A stretch of 64,000 bases of DNA from contig OY755042.1 in assembly GCA_963576565.1 (NCBI GenBank), forward strand, positions 109,793,314 to 109,857,313, given 5' to 3'. Made by a program: the position numbers and the translations under genes. Below the pieces are notes generated by a model that saw nothing but the letters and a program-made list of their open reading frames with translations, searched no databases and had not been told where the DNA came from. Position 1 is the stretch's first letter; the number at the start of each line of letters is the position of its first letter. Shown here one piece after another: positions 10,196 to 20,632 of this stretch. This DNA is from Aspidapion aeneum. Taxonomy: Eukaryota > Arthropoda > Insecta > Coleoptera > Brentidae.

Positions 10196-10462
10196 AAAAA
10201 TATTAACTTTATGCAGTATCTCAAAAACTAAAAGAGTCATATAAAATTATTTTTGACAGTTGGATTCTTTATTAAAAAAACTTTAAAAATACAAACTACA
10301 CTAAAATGATATTTTCATAGATAAAAAAGTTATAGATCCCCTCTAAAAATGCTCAAACCCCTCGTAGTTCAAAAACGGTTTGCTGTATCTAGGTGTATAT
10401 ATTCCCTAGGAATACCCGAAACCCTCAAAAATATTGAATTTGGGACAAACTGTACAGTTAAA
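10196..10462. repeat. Dispersed repeat, copy 1 (partner 57740-58033)
   Basis: It shares 'ATCTCAAAAACTAA', 'TTTTCATAGATAAAA..AGTTATAGA', 'CCCCTC', 'ATACCCGA' and the end 'AATTTGGGACA..CTGTAC' with 57740-58033, in the same order. Here the terminal motif has decayed to GGGACAAACTGTACA. No ORF. Confidence 0.6.
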
Positions 10463-10799
10463 TAATTCATTTTATTTAGTCCGTTTTAAAAAAAATTATT
10501 GTCACTGTCTTAAATTTCACCGTACGCTACTGGTACAAATTAACCAGTGAAAGTGCGAAAATAGGCAGAAAGAACAATAAATCACAAAAACAATGATAAT
10601 TTGTCAACCGTGTAAAAGTTGAGACATAAAAATTTAACTTGGACGGCTAGTTAAACAGCAAGTCTAGCGATAAAATTATTTCTTGCGTATAGTGCACATA
10701 CAATACATACATACTAGATACTTCCAACTATTGTTTTAAATCACCAGGAAATCCCAATAAAATTGATGATGATAGATACAGTTGTTGATCACAGTCCAT
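10463..10799. other. Unassigned AT-rich DNA
   Basis: Nothing recognisable beyond low-complexity sequence. Confidence 0.3.
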
Positions 10800-10866
10800 A
10801 AAGTTGCCTGGGGTCTTCCCCTACTTCTTTTATTTTCCCAAGGTCTCCATTTTTCTATCTGTTAGC
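10800..10866 (-). mobile_element. Short RTE LINE scrap
   Basis: 'CTTCCCCTACTTCTTTTATT' and 'CCCAAGGTCTCC' match the RTE C-terminal region seen at 9830, 28390 and 40430. It then jumps to 'TTTTTCTATCTGTTAGC', so it is deleted internally. Confidence 0.7.
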
Positions 10867-11360
10867 CAGGGGCGGCTCGTCCATAGGAGCGCTGGTGCGC
10901 GCGCACCCCCAGCAAAAATAAGAAAAAAAATAAAGACAAACTATTACTAAATAATTACTGTTGTTTTTTATTTATTTTTTAATAATCGCGATCCCCCTAG
11001 TGGCATCTATCGGCCATTAACGGAAGTAATTAATATCTTTTCGACTTGACGCTTGCTGCCGCATACACCAATACATGGCCTTCGATCGCTTCGCCTCGCC
11101 TGGCTTGAATCTAGAAATATGAGAGGGCGGGCTTGAATCTGGAGGTGCGCGTGGATTCGGCGTTCCTCTTTAATCCATTTTTTGCCACGCAATTGGATCG
11201 GAAATGCTCGGGATATCGGCCGAGAAAAGGGCGGGGTGGTGCGGTAAATCAATACACACTTGCATGGTTTTTTTATAGTTCTCAGCTGATTACTGTTTAT
11301 ATTATCGTTAGTATGCGTGTATTGGGCGTAATTAAAATTTATTTACACAGTTTTTAAGTG
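10867..11360. other. hAT-like left end and GC-rich unassigned segment
   Basis: CAGGGGCGGCTCGTCC at 10867 looks like a hAT-type terminus, but no complementary right end is seen. 11000-11250 is GC-richer than its surroundings (GGCATCTATCGG, CTTCGCCTCGCCTGG) and has short open frames on both strands without any recognisable domain. It could be a degraded transposon interior. Confidence 0.3.
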
Positions 11361-11708
11361 AATTTTATGCTGTTTTCGGCTTCTTGTTTGTAATTTTTGG
11401 GTTAATTATTATCTACAAGTGTCGAATATGTCTGAGGCAGTTATAAGTTCGGTTTCGGTTAATCCTGGAAGTAATTCAAGACTTAATTGTGTACAAAACA
11501 TTATAGCAACATTGAATTAATGCTATCCATCGTTGGCTAAAAACTAATATGTATGTATACTGTAGGTAATTTTTTTTTGTGTAGGCATATTTTTATTTAT
11601 TGGAGACCTCCTTTTTTTTACTTTGACAAACGTATTACCTAGTGGGCACCATAAGTTCTTTTATTTGGCTACAAATAAATATGCAAATTTTTTTAATTTT
11701 ATTTATTA

Positions 11709-11808
11709 GGGCCTGTCCTTAAATTACGTAACGCTCTAGGGGTGGAGGGGGGGTTTGGCTTTGCGTTACACTCAATGTTTTATTAATGTGTTTTTTGTTG
11801 AAAATGCT
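11709..11808. mobile_element. PIF/Harbinger-type MITE, left half
   Basis: After TTA at 11706-11708 it reads GGGCCTGTCCTTAAATTACG and TAACGCTCTAGGGG, nearly identical to the left half of the complete 166-bp copy at 52274-52439. The right half is missing; the sequence passes directly into an RTE fragment. Confidence 0.75.
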
Positions 11809-11811
11809 GAC

Positions 11812-12118
11812 ACCTCCTCTTATGAGGATTGGCTTGGTTCGTTTGTGGATTTTGATTGATGTTGTTGCTTCGCTATATATATTGGCTTCTGTGTATCTGT
11901 GATCTATTCGGCTATTAATTAAAGATACTTTTACTGTCCAGTGCTCAATGCTATCGAAAGCTTTTTCAAAGTTTATAAGCGCATTATATAGTGGAATGTT
12001 GTATTCGTTGGCTCGTTCTATTACGATTTTCATGGTTAATAGGTGATTAACTGTACTGAAATATTTTCTGAAGCCTGCTTGTTCTTTTGATTGATATCCG
12101 TTAAATTTTGTACTAACT
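11812..12118 (-). pseudogene. RTE-type LINE, RT fingers/palm fragment
   Basis: The minus strand reads FNGYQSKEQAGFRKYFST, NHLLTMKIVIERANEYNIPL, INFEKAFDSIEHWTVKVSLI and SATTSIKIHKRTKPI-like residues. These are RT motif A ('F-DFEKAFDS' degraded to INFEKAFDS, so the first catalytic Asp is lost) and motif B neighbourhood. The same segment is at 29100-29400, with FIDFENTFDSIEHW. Confidence 0.8.
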
Positions 12119-13469
12119 ATATCATAGAACAAATGGTGCATTTGAAAATAGTGATACTCTACATAAATAGTACTCTACATAAATAGTGGTCAAAAAAATG
12201 GTTGCTATTTGATTAAAATGTCGAAAATGTTGCATTTCTTTACCTTTTTCAATTTCCTCATGGGAGGCTGTTTTTCTAAATCGTTGAAATGTGATGAAAT
12301 TGTCCCTGTGACGCAATTTATTTGTGAAACCTTTTAACAATTTGCTAAGTAGCAGCCATAATGCCATTTTCAGCACAATAGCAAGTAATTATAGATAGTT
12401 CGGTTTACAGAATGAAAAGTTTAACAAACCTGAAAAAAATGAATGTGGCAATAGTACCATTTTAGGAAAATGCATCCTCTACCTAGGCCTATAACGATTA
12501 CTCCTTTTGAGAAGTGAATTTCTATGGAACACATTTTTATCTAATTCTGTAATTAGTGTAACTAGAGAAATTTAAGATACATTGTGGCAAAAAAAACTTT
12601 TAAGAAAGTGTTAAGACAATTAACATATGTTAATGTTTTGAAAATACCTATCATAACAAAAACATTTCATGTAAAAAAAGCCATGTACGCGAAAATGGTA
12701 TTCCCTAGAAAGAATTGAGATGAAAGTAAAGCCAAGTTCTCTAATACAAATTTCAAAATGAAAGTTTCTTAATAGTTTGGAAATGTTTTTTTAAAACTTT
12801 GCTGTTACAGCCAAACTTCTTGATGATTAATTTAGCACTGTGCCTAAAAGTAATTTGCAGTAGCTCATTCCGAAGTAGAGTTTTAGATAGGTCAAATATG
12901 GGCTGAAATGTTTCAAGAAAAGATGGTACAGCAGTTTACACCGCGAACTTGACCGGGCACTGCCGTGCCCTCAGATTTGGATGAAGGTACTTGGGAATCT
13001 TAAACTATTTTCTTGATTGGTAGTTCGAGAATGTCTTCATTAAAATATGTTTATCTAAAAAAATGGCCAGGAAGACTAAACATGATTATATTTAAATACT
13101 GACGAGCTGAAAATGTTTATGTAAAAGAATATTAAACAAAGACATTTTTTTTCCCAAAACATTAACAGTGTTCTACAGTCGTAAATAAACTTAAAGTCTT
13201 GTTTTATGGATTTTAACGTTATCTACATACCGTTTTACATTTTCCATTCGAAGTAATTTACACAAAAAAGAAGGTTTCTATGTATGTTCTACTTTATAGG
13301 TTACGATAAACCAAAGGGTCACTGAACTCTATGCAATCAATAATTATTGTTTCCCGCCAATAAATACATAAAATATTAGGTGTTATAAAAACATTTATTA
13401 ATAATAATTATAAAAATGGGTGACAAAGATCAAAAGAAAAAATAATTTTGTGTAAAATTTGCAACATTT
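12119..13469. other. Unassigned AT-rich DNA
   Basis: 1.35 kb without a recognisable gene, TE protein or RNA. A small GGGCAC/GTGCCC hairpin lies at 12955-12970. Confidence 0.35.
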
Positions 13470-13474
13470 AGTAT
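13470..13474. repeat. Target-site duplication AGTAT (left)
   Basis: AGTAT directly precedes the left LTR and is repeated at 21343-21347 after the right LTR. 5 bp is usual for BEL/Pao integration. Confidence 0.9.
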
Positions 13475-14184
13475 TGGGGCTCCCTGGTGGTCCAGATAGG
13501 AGAGTTGTCTGGAATTTAACGGTGTCAGATGTGGACTGTAATTTTAAGGGAATAAGGTCATAGGCTAAGCTGGTACAAGGGATTCTGAAATGGTCTAGTT
13601 TACCTTCTAGGTTAGTGTAGCAATAAACAAATGTATGTAAGGTAAAAATAATGCATTTTCACTTACCATTTTTATACAGGAAGCGGAACTCATGGGAGGA
13701 CACGCTGTTAAACCGTGCTTTTTGCACCCCACATGAATGTGGTAGGAGAGTCGCTAACACGCGTGTATTATCGTTCGAAGGCGAAACGGTTCTCTGTGAT
13801 GCGGCAGCAGGTATCGCTGCTGCGTTCATTCTCCCACATGTCGCCCAGTGGCGTCGTTAATCCATAGGCGTAGGAGAAACGGGAATAAGTAGGAGGGAAT
13901 GAGATTACGAAGGTCCATATTAAAGGAACTAGGAACCTTAGTAATTCAAAATGCATTTTATGTAAAGTAAATTAATTATAGCAAATTGTAATATTTGCCT
14001 TTAAAACCGCGGGAGTTTCAAATGCAAATAACCCAGTAATTTTAGGTACTTAATTAGTTAATTAATACTAAATAAACAAAAAATAGAAAATGCTCTAGTG
14101 AATCACCAAATAGCCTAATTCGAACCAATTTGGTAAATTATAGTAAAAAGAACATATTTACAAAAAGGAAGGCGGGACGAACCA
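13475..14184 (-). repeat. BEL/Pao 3' LTR
   Basis: On the + strand it starts TGGGGCTCCCTGGTGG and ends GGCGGGACGAACCA. In element sense it starts TGGTTCGTCCCGCC. The 69-codon frame inside (13651-13860) occurs identically in the other LTR and has no known domain, so it is not annotated as a gene. Confidence 0.95.
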
Positions 14185-14198
14185 TTTCCCACCCCCCT
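14185..14198 (-). other. Polypurine tract of the BEL/Pao element
   Basis: In element sense AGGGGGGTGGGAAA lies immediately before the 3' LTR. This is the expected position of the RNase-H-resistant primer for plus-strand DNA synthesis. Confidence 0.85.
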
Positions 14199-14226
14199 GA
14201 GAATGCCCAGGGGCATTTCAGAGAGT

Positions 14227-17200
14227 TTAATTTGTAGGCAGGGCGCATAGTTTTACCAAAGGCCGTTTGTAGGTACCTTTAGTAGTCTTTACAATAGCAA
14301 CCCGTGGAACATTATCAGAACCTTTAATAAGGTCTTCAATGCGGCCTAGGGGCCAATCCAATGGAGTGGAATTTTCATCTTTGATCAGTACCATAGTACC
14401 AATATCAATGGAAGCAAGAGGTTGGTGCCATTTGGCTCGCTGTTGCAAAGTGTGCAAATATTCGCGGTGCCAGCGAATCCAAAAATCGCGGTGCATTCTT
14501 TGCAACAGTTGCCACCTGGACAGCCTGTTTAACGCAATATCGCAGTAGTTTGGATCGGGTATTGTACCTGGAGGCCTCAAATTTAAAAAATTATTAGGAG
14601 TCAAGACCGCCAGATCAGTAGGATCGGTGCTTAAGGCACATAAAGGACGTGAGTTCATTATGGCTTCAACTTGGGTTAAAACCGTATTTAATTCCTCATA
14701 GGTGAGTATTTGATTTCCAACTACCCTGTGAAGATGAGTCTTTAAAGATTTAATGTTTGATTCCCAAATGCCTCCCATGTGGGGAGCAGCAGGTGGGTTA
14801 AAAGACCAAACTATACCTTCCCCCTTCACGCAATCAGAAAAAATTTGTCGCAAGTATTTTTCAGAGGCCACGAAGTTGGTCCCGCAGTCTGAAGAGATCT
14901 TTGAGCATAGTCCTCTTCTAGCTATGAAGCGGCGCAGAGCAGCCAGAAAGGCTTCTGATGTCATATCAGAGACTAACTCTAAATGCACGGCTTTAACAGC
15001 GCAACAGATAAATAAACAGACATATGCTTTCATGGTTTTTGCACCTCTGGTCCGACCAAGAGTAATCGTGAACGGACCACAAAAATCTATACCTACATTT
15101 TCGAACACCTTTGCTTCGGAAACTCTAAATTTCGGTAGGTTACCCATAGGGGGTTGAAGGGAGTTAGGTTTAGTTTTCCAGCAAGTATGGCAAGAACTTA
15201 AAACTTTTCTCACTACCTTTTTAGCAGACAATACCCAGAAGTTTTGCATTAGTAAAAAAGTTGTGGTCTGTATACCACAATGAAGATTGCTGCGATGCAA
15301 ATCTAAAATCAGTAATTCAGTGAATTTTGCACTAGAAGGCAAAAGAATTGGAAATTTTTTATCGTATGATAAATTTGAATGGCATAAACGGCCTCCAACA
15401 CGAAGCAAATCGTAGCTTTCATTATGCAAAAATGGACATAATTTTTGAAAAGCTTTTGGAAGCTGTTTCTTATCTTTTAGTAATTCAATTTCTTTTTGGA
15501 AAGAAAAAGATTGTACGCATTTCGAAATAAAAAGTAAGCTTTTGTAGTAATCCTGATTTGTAAGGTAATCAGTAGCAAAATTGTATGAGGGATTTTTAAA
15601 CCTTTGTAACCCTCGCAAAAAGTAAGCAACTATTCTCTTAATTTTAAAAAGAGAACTGTATTTTTCAAACAAGTTGTTTACATAATATTCAACTGTTTGT
15701 TCGCAAGTAAAAACGTTAAAAATATTTTTTCGCTGTTCTTCCAAAACTGCATTCCCATCGTAAGTAACTGTCATAAAATCCCAAGTATTTGTAGGTTGGT
15801 TTAGAAAAGAAGGCCCTTCTAACCAAAAATAAAATCTTTGTAAATCAGAGGGATACATTTCCCTAGTACCACAGTCAGCAGGATTTTGTTCAGTAGGAAC
15901 ATAATGCCAAAACTCAGGGCTAATTCTTCCTTGTATATAGGCAGTTCTATTCGAAACAAATGTTTTAAATTTGTGAGGAGATCCCTGAATCCAAGATAAG
16001 GTCATTGTGCTATCAGTAAAAGCAAGAATTTTATCAAATTTAATTTTTTCCGAGAACGTTCCTAGTAAAAAATCCATTAATTTAGCCAACAAAACAGCTC
16101 CTAAAAGCTCTAGTCTTGGTAAAGTTAGTTTACGACGCAACGGTGCGACTCTAGATTTACTACAAACAAAAAAAACTTTAATGTTTCCATCAGAATAAAA
16201 AATTCGAATATAAGCGACAGCACAATAGGCCCGTTCTGAACTATCGCAAAATCCTACTAGCTGGATTTGACTAGCATTAGGCAAAATTATTTGACGAGGA
16301 ATTTTAACAGAATGCAAAAACTTTAATTCATTTTTAAATTTTTCCCATTTAAAAACAATTTCCGGACTGACAGGGTCGTCCCAGTTTAAGTCTTCTGCCC
16401 AGCAGTATTGAACAATTAATTTTAAAATTAAAACTATTGGCGCCAAAAAAGACAGAGGGTCGTAAATGCGGGCCAAATTACTTAAAATTGTTCTTTTAGT
16501 GCATGTTTGGAGAGAACAGTCGAAAGTATAAAAAAATTCATCAGTATGAGGGTTCCAATTTAAACCGAGAATTTTCAAAGTTGAATTTTCAGCATCTAAA
16601 TCGAGAGAAAGAGCCTTCATCGAAATGTGTGACTCAGGAAGATCGGATAGTAACTCGGGACAATTGCTCGCCCATTTACGCAATTCGAATCCACCTCGGC
16701 TAAGTAGCTCGATTAATTGATTTTTCATCTCAGTGGCCTTAAAAAAGTCATCACTTCCCGAAATCACATCATCGACAAAAACTGCCTCCTCAATGATTTT
16801 TGAGGCAAGAGGAAGGTCCTCATGCTCTCTAGCAAGTTGCAGCAAAGTTCTGATAGCCAAAAAGGGGCTACAAGAGACCCCGAATAAAACTCTATTTATT
16901 TCGAAGTCTTGAATAGGCTGGTTAGGATCAAACCTCCAAACTATTCTTTGAAAATTAGTTTGACTAGGGTCAACTAAAATCATCCTGTACATTTGACGGA
17001 TGTCGCAACAAAAGCAAAATTTATGCAAACGATAAAGTAATAAAATTTTTTGTAAGTCCCTTTGTAAAGGGGGCCCAGTATAAACAGCGTTGTTGAGCGA
17101 GATTTTGCCAGGGGCGTGCATGCTCGCATCAAAAACCACCCTCAGGGGGGTGCTAGTAGAATCTTTTTTAAACACCGCATGGTGTGCAATATAAAAATGA

Positions 17201-19518
17201 TTTGAAATTTCGGTCGGCAAAGGTGCAGAAACCGGTTGCATATGATTATTATCTAAATAATCTTGTAAAACAGAGCTGTAGGCAGCATAAAAATCAGGGT
17301 TTTGTAGCAATTTCTTCTCAAGGGAGAAAAAACGACGTACGGCAATGGATCGAGTGTCGCCAAAATCTGGAGCAGTAACTTTAAATGGTAAAGATACAAT
17401 ATATCTCCCCTCCTCATTTTTTGAGGTAGTTTTCAAAAAATAATTTTCGCAAAACTCATCTTCGGGGTCAATGGCCTTGACATTAGGTATGTCATCTATT
17501 TGCCAAAATCGTTGTAGATTTTTATCTAAATTGACAAAAGAATCGTTCATTGACGTAGTAAAAAATGTTTTAATTTGATTTGTAGTTGAAGGTGAAAGTG
17601 AAAGATTGCCCATTATTCCCCAACCAAAAATAGTATTAATGCAGACGGGGTTGTTGGGTCCCGTAGACAAACGACCATCTAGCAAAATGTAAGGGTACAC
17701 ATCGCCGCCCAACAATAAATCAATTTTATCGCTTTTATTAAAGCCTGGGTCAGCTAGTTTTAAGTTGGCGAGAAAAGGAAAACTTTTAATCGAAAATGAG
17801 GAATGAGGTAAATCACTACAAATTTTATCGAGTATTATCGCATCAAAATTAAAAACAAAATTATTATCACGCAAAGAGGATATATTGCAATTAATTCCAG
17901 ATTTTGCCGAAGTTGTCATTCGATCTAAGCTTTGTAGAGTCCTGGCGATATTAAATTTAGGAAGGCCCAAACTATCAGCACATGACTTAGATATAAATGA
18001 AGATTGAGCACCAGAGTCACAGATGGCGCGCACTGTGTGCCAATTTTGAAAAACATCCTGTATTTGTATTAAAGCGGTACAGAGAAGTACTTCGCGATCA
18101 TTTAAAGACATACCAGTAACAATGGTGTTAGTGGTTCTATTAAATTCGGTAGCCACGGGGCTCCTCGGGGGTTGCACTGCAGAAGTAGAGGGGCTACTCG
18201 CAGAACTAGGTGTAGAATTAATAGGAAAAAAATGTAAGAGACTGTGATGAAATTGGCCACAATGTAAACATCTTTTTTCTGATTTGCATTGCTGGGGTAA
18301 ATTATGCTTTGAGGCCAAACAGTTGACACACGCTTTATGTTGTTTAACAATCTCAAAACGTTGCTGGGGAGTTTTCGCCAAAAAATTAGGACATCTGTAT
18401 ATTATATGATCGCCACTTTTACAGAGAAAACAAAAACTTTGAGGGTTTGGAGTATTATTTAAGCCACTTTGGCCATTTGGAGACTGGGAGGCATTTTTGG
18501 AGGCTCTCTGAGTATTAGCAAACAAAGCAGATCGATTTTGAAACTTTGCTTGATTTTTCTGACTTGAAATTGACAAATCTTTATTTTTTAAGTAATCTTG
18601 AGTTTGTTGTATTTGTTCCAACGCAATGCAATGGCTAGAAACAAAAGCACGAATTTTATCATAAGAGGGGATCTCATTGGAGCAATAATTTTGCTCAAAT
18701 GCCTTGCGCGTGGTTGGGTCCAACCTATCCAAGAGCATTTGTGCCATAATATAATCCCAAAACTCCGTTTTAAAACCCATGACTTTTAAAGCACTTAAGT
18801 TTTTCGAAAAACAATCAAGCAAATTCCTCAAATTCGTAGCATTCTCTTTAGTAAGAGGAGAGAAGCCTTCAATTGCCTTCCAGTGAAGGTAAGCTTGTAA
18901 TCGTTTATTTGTATACCTATCCACCAAGGTGTGGTAGGCATTTAAATAATTTTCAGCAAGGATAGGAATGTCAGAAACGACATCCAGGGCAGGGCCCTTT
19001 AAATTAGAAAAAAGCAAATTGAATTTTTCAAAGTTTCCCAGCGACCTATTATTGTGCACGGTAGCATTAAAGGCTTGCAAAAAGGTTGGAAACTCCTTAA
19101 ATTCCCCTTGAAAAAGAGGTATTTTTATCCTAGGCAGTAAACCATGCTGGTCTGTGGAGGCACAGGGACTGCCCATGGGATTTATCGTACTGCTCAAAAG
19201 CCCTCCATCTTCAAAGGGTAGTTCGAAAAGTTCGTAAAATATAGTGGAAATCTCGTCACAGCGTTTGCAAAAGTCCATAAACACTTTGTTTTCTACTACT
19301 AAGCGATCCTCATCAGAGGCTACCAACGTCAACAAAGTATTATGGTGCTTTTCAAAATCTTTTTTGATTTTTGACAATGTCCGAAATTTGACTTTAAAGC
19401 CGCTGTGATAGGCAGGGTCATTTTTTGCGAGGGTCGCGGATTCAATGATCAAATTTAGCTGTGAAATCGCACTATAGCGCAAGGCTTTAGCCTTTAAAAT
19501 TTTATCCGAACTAGACAT
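14227..19518 (-). CDS. BEL/Pao gag-pol polyprotein, 1763 aa, intact
   Basis: This polyprotein makes the particle proteins, protease, reverse transcriptase/RNase H and integrase of the element. Domains in order: gag-like region with DUF1759-type block (residues ~127-300, LPRIKIPLFQGEFKEFPTF); CCHC knuckle C363-C366-H371-C376 and two further Cys/His clusters (397-411, 417-429); aspartic protease DSG at 501-503 (ICDSGAQSSFIS); reverse transcriptase ~780-1050 with FVDD at 914-917; RNase H with D1092, E1137, D1169 and D1215; integrase zinc-binding H/C cluster ~1408-1446 (HCGIQ...CHTC); integrase core with D1478 (GIDFCGPF), D1544 (SSDCGTNF) and E1586 (GGIWE); C-terminal DUF5641-like region ~1665-1760. 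All catalytic residues are present and no stop or frameshift is seen. The first ATG (19516-19518) is the natural start. Length is normal for env-less BEL/Pao. Confidence 0.97.
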   Translation of the reverse strand: MSSSDKILKAKALRYSAISQLNLIIESATLAKNDPAYHSGFKVKFRTLSKIKKDFEKHHNTLLTLVASDEDRLVVENKVFMDFCKRCDEISTIFYELFELPFEDGGLLSSTINPMGSPCASTDQHGLLPRIKIPLFQGEFKEFPTFLQAFNATVHNNRSLGNFEKFNLLFSNLKGPALDVVSDIPILAENYLNAYHTLVDRYTNKRLQAYLHWKAIEGFSPLTKENATNLRNLLDCFSKNLSALKVMGFKTEFWDYIMAQMLLDRLDPTTRKAFEQNYCSNEIPSYDKIRAFVSSHCIALEQIQQTQDYLKNKDLSISSQKNQAKFQNRSALFANTQRASKNASQSPNGQSGLNNTPNPQSFCFLCKSGDHIIYRCPNFLAKTPQQRFEIVKQHKACVNCLASKHNLPQQCKSEKRCLHCGQFHHSLLHFFPINSTPSSASSPSTSAVQPPRSPVATEFNRTTNTIVTGMSLNDREVLLCTALIQIQDVFQNWHTVRAICDSGAQSSFISKSCADSLGLPKFNIARTLQSLDRMTTSAKSGINCNISSLRDNNFVFNFDAIILDKICSDLPHSSFSIKSFPFLANLKLADPGFNKSDKIDLLLGGDVYPYILLDGRLSTGPNNPVCINTIFGWGIMGNLSLSPSTTNQIKTFFTTSMNDSFVNLDKNLQRFWQIDDIPNVKAIDPEDEFCENYFLKTTSKNEEGRYIVSLPFKVTAPDFGDTRSIAVRRFFSLEKKLLQNPDFYAAYSSVLQDYLDNNHMQPVSAPLPTEISNHFYIAHHAVFKKDSTSTPLRVVFDASMHAPGKISLNNAVYTGPPLQRDLQKILLLYRLHKFCFCCDIRQMYRMILVDPSQTNFQRIVWRFDPNQPIQDFEINRVLFGVSCSPFLAIRTLLQLAREHEDLPLASKIIEEAVFVDDVISGSDDFFKATEMKNQLIELLSRGGFELRKWASNCPELLSDLPESHISMKALSLDLDAENSTLKILGLNWNPHTDEFFYTFDCSLQTCTKRTILSNLARIYDPLSFLAPIVLILKLIVQYCWAEDLNWDDPVSPEIVFKWEKFKNELKFLHSVKIPRQIILPNASQIQLVGFCDSSERAYCAVAYIRIFYSDGNIKVFFVCSKSRVAPLRRKLTLPRLELLGAVLLAKLMDFLLGTFSEKIKFDKILAFTDSTMTLSWIQGSPHKFKTFVSNRTAYIQGRISPEFWHYVPTEQNPADCGTREMYPSDLQRFYFWLEGPSFLNQPTNTWDFMTVTYDGNAVLEEQRKNIFNVFTCEQTVEYYVNNLFEKYSSLFKIKRIVAYFLRGLQRFKNPSYNFATDYLTNQDYYKSLLFISKCVQSFSFQKEIELLKDKKQLPKAFQKLCPFLHNESYDLLRVGGRLCHSNLSYDKKFPILLPSSAKFTELLILDLHRSNLHCGIQTTTFLLMQNFWVLSAKKVVRKVLSSCHTCWKTKPNSLQPPMGNLPKFRVSEAKVFENVGIDFCGPFTITLGRTRGAKTMKAYVCLFICCAVKAVHLELVSDMTSEAFLAALRRFIARRGLCSKISSDCGTNFVASEKYLRQIFSDCVKGEGIVWSFNPPAAPHMGGIWESNIKSLKTHLHRVVGNQILTYEELNTVLTQVEAIMNSRPLCALSTDPTDLAVLTPNNFLNLRPPGTIPDPNYCDIALNRLSRWQLLQRMHRDFWIRWHREYLHTLQQRAKWHQPLASIDIGTMVLIKDENSTPLDWPLGRIEDLIKGSDNVPRVAIVKTTKGTYKRPLVKLCALPTN

Positions 19519-19879
19519 GATTTAAAAAAAAATCCAAAAAATAATTGACAAAAATTAGGTAAACTGAAAAAAAAAATCAAAATTTGGACACCCTGTATAA
19601 ATATTAATGTCCTACGTTTAATTACAATAATCAAACTATAAGCGCACAAAAGTAAAGAAAATACCCGATGCAAACTAATGATAACAAAAAACTTGTGTAT
19701 AAGTTTTTTTATCTTCGCCTCGCGAATTCAAATAAGTAGGTACCTACTATGTATTAAATTTAAAAATAAATACCTACAAATCAAAAGCATTTAATTTGGT
19801 AAAACTATTTATCTGCCTTTACACGAAAACAAATTCTCAAGTTAAGAATTAAATTTCCTTCAAAATTTATTATGCACGC

Positions 19880-20130
19880 AAAAAATGGATACAATCATAG
19901 CCATTTGCAGACAGATATTATAATAGTAAATTAGAAATAGATATATTCATAGCAATTTTTACGCAAAAACGAATATAGTAAAGCATCCGCAATCGGATAT
20001 AGTCATAGCAATTTGCAATAAGCAAAAATGAATATGGCAATTTGGAGATTTTTTTCGAGCAAATTGGATATAATTATAGCAATCCACAAATGTGAAGGCA
20101 CAACGGCTAAAATAATAGCACTTTGCAGAC
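19880..20130. repeat. Cluster of ATAGCAATTTGCA-like motifs in the BEL/Pao leader
   Basis: About six degenerate copies on the + strand: 'CAATCATAGCCATTTGCAGA', 'ATATTCATAGCAATTTTTAC', 'ATAGTCATAGCAATTTGCAA', 'GAATATGGCAATTTGGAG', 'ATAATTATAGCAATCCAC' and 'AAATAATAGCACTTTGCAGA'. Spacing is 30-60 bp. The repetition is visible directly; any role is inference. Confidence 0.6.
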
Positions 20131-20317
20131 ACTATTTTAAACTATTTCCAGTGACAAACAAAAAAAACACCCAAATTCTATACGGTTTTTTTTTTACAAA
20201 AAAAGAAACGAAAAAACTTGATTTATTCGAAACAAAAAAAAAGCATAGTAGTTTACAGATTTTATCTGTGTTTGGTTTTTCGCATGAAAAGGCTAAATTT
20301 ATTGTTAAAAATATTTA

Positions 20318-20560
20318 ATTTTTACACAAAAAAAATCGCAAAATGTATTTTAGAAACCTAGGGGTTTTCTAAAGTAGGCATGTAAGAAAAACAAGGGTTT
20401 TTCTTGCATTTGTTTTTACACAAAAAAAAAAATCGCAAAATGTATTTTAGAAACCTAGGGGTTTTCTAAAGTAGGCATGTAAGAAAAACAAGGGTTTTTC
20501 TTGCATTTGAAACCAGTAAAAAAGGCATTTAGGAAAAACAAGGGTTTTTCTTGCATTTGA
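20318..20560. repeat. Tandem ~95-bp repeats with hairpins in the BEL/Pao leader
   Basis: Two nearly identical units (about 20318-20412 and 20413-20509) contain 'AAAATGTATTTTAGAAACCT' and 'GTAGGCATGTAAGAAAAACA', and a partial third unit lies at 20525-20570. Each unit holds the hairpin AAGAAAAAC-AAGG-GTTTTTCTT or a close variant, giving three evenly spread stem-loops in the leader RNA. Confidence 0.8.
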
Positions 20561-20632
20561 AACCAGTAAAAAAAACTAACCTAAAAAGGCAAAAAAACGA
20601 TTCCAGAAATCCGGGTCGCTAAGGATCAAAAA

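Larger units (their letters stand above)
19519..20632 (-). other. BEL/Pao 5' leader
   Basis: 1114 bp lie between the 5' LTR and the gag-pol start. Just inside the 5' LTR the element-sense strand reads TTTTTGATCCTTAGCGACCC. I cannot see a standard TGG-starting tRNA primer site at the LTR edge. The leader is very AT-rich and has two repeat structures, annotated separately. An open frame on the opposite strand (20028-20318) is a low-complexity artefact. Confidence 0.8.

Noticed and set aside
11133..11357. Possible host exon in the GC-richer patch 11000-11360
   Set aside because: Open frames on both strands, no recognisable domain, no convincing splice sites; it lies behind a hAT-like terminus.
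13651..13956. Open frames of 69 and 62 codons in the LTRs (also 20809-21114)
   Set aside because: Identical in both LTRs because the LTRs are identical. No homology recognised, and they overlap each other on opposite strands.
14339..18789. Several + strand open frames of 60-134 codons opposite the BEL/Pao gag-pol frame, and an 84-codon minus-strand frame at 18102-18356
   Set aside because: They lie wholly within the intact gag-pol coding region in other frames and show no domain of their own.
20600..20632. tRNA primer-binding site just inside the BEL/Pao 5' LTR
   Set aside because: No TGG-starting sequence at the LTR edge that I could match to a tRNA 3' end with confidence, so not annotated.
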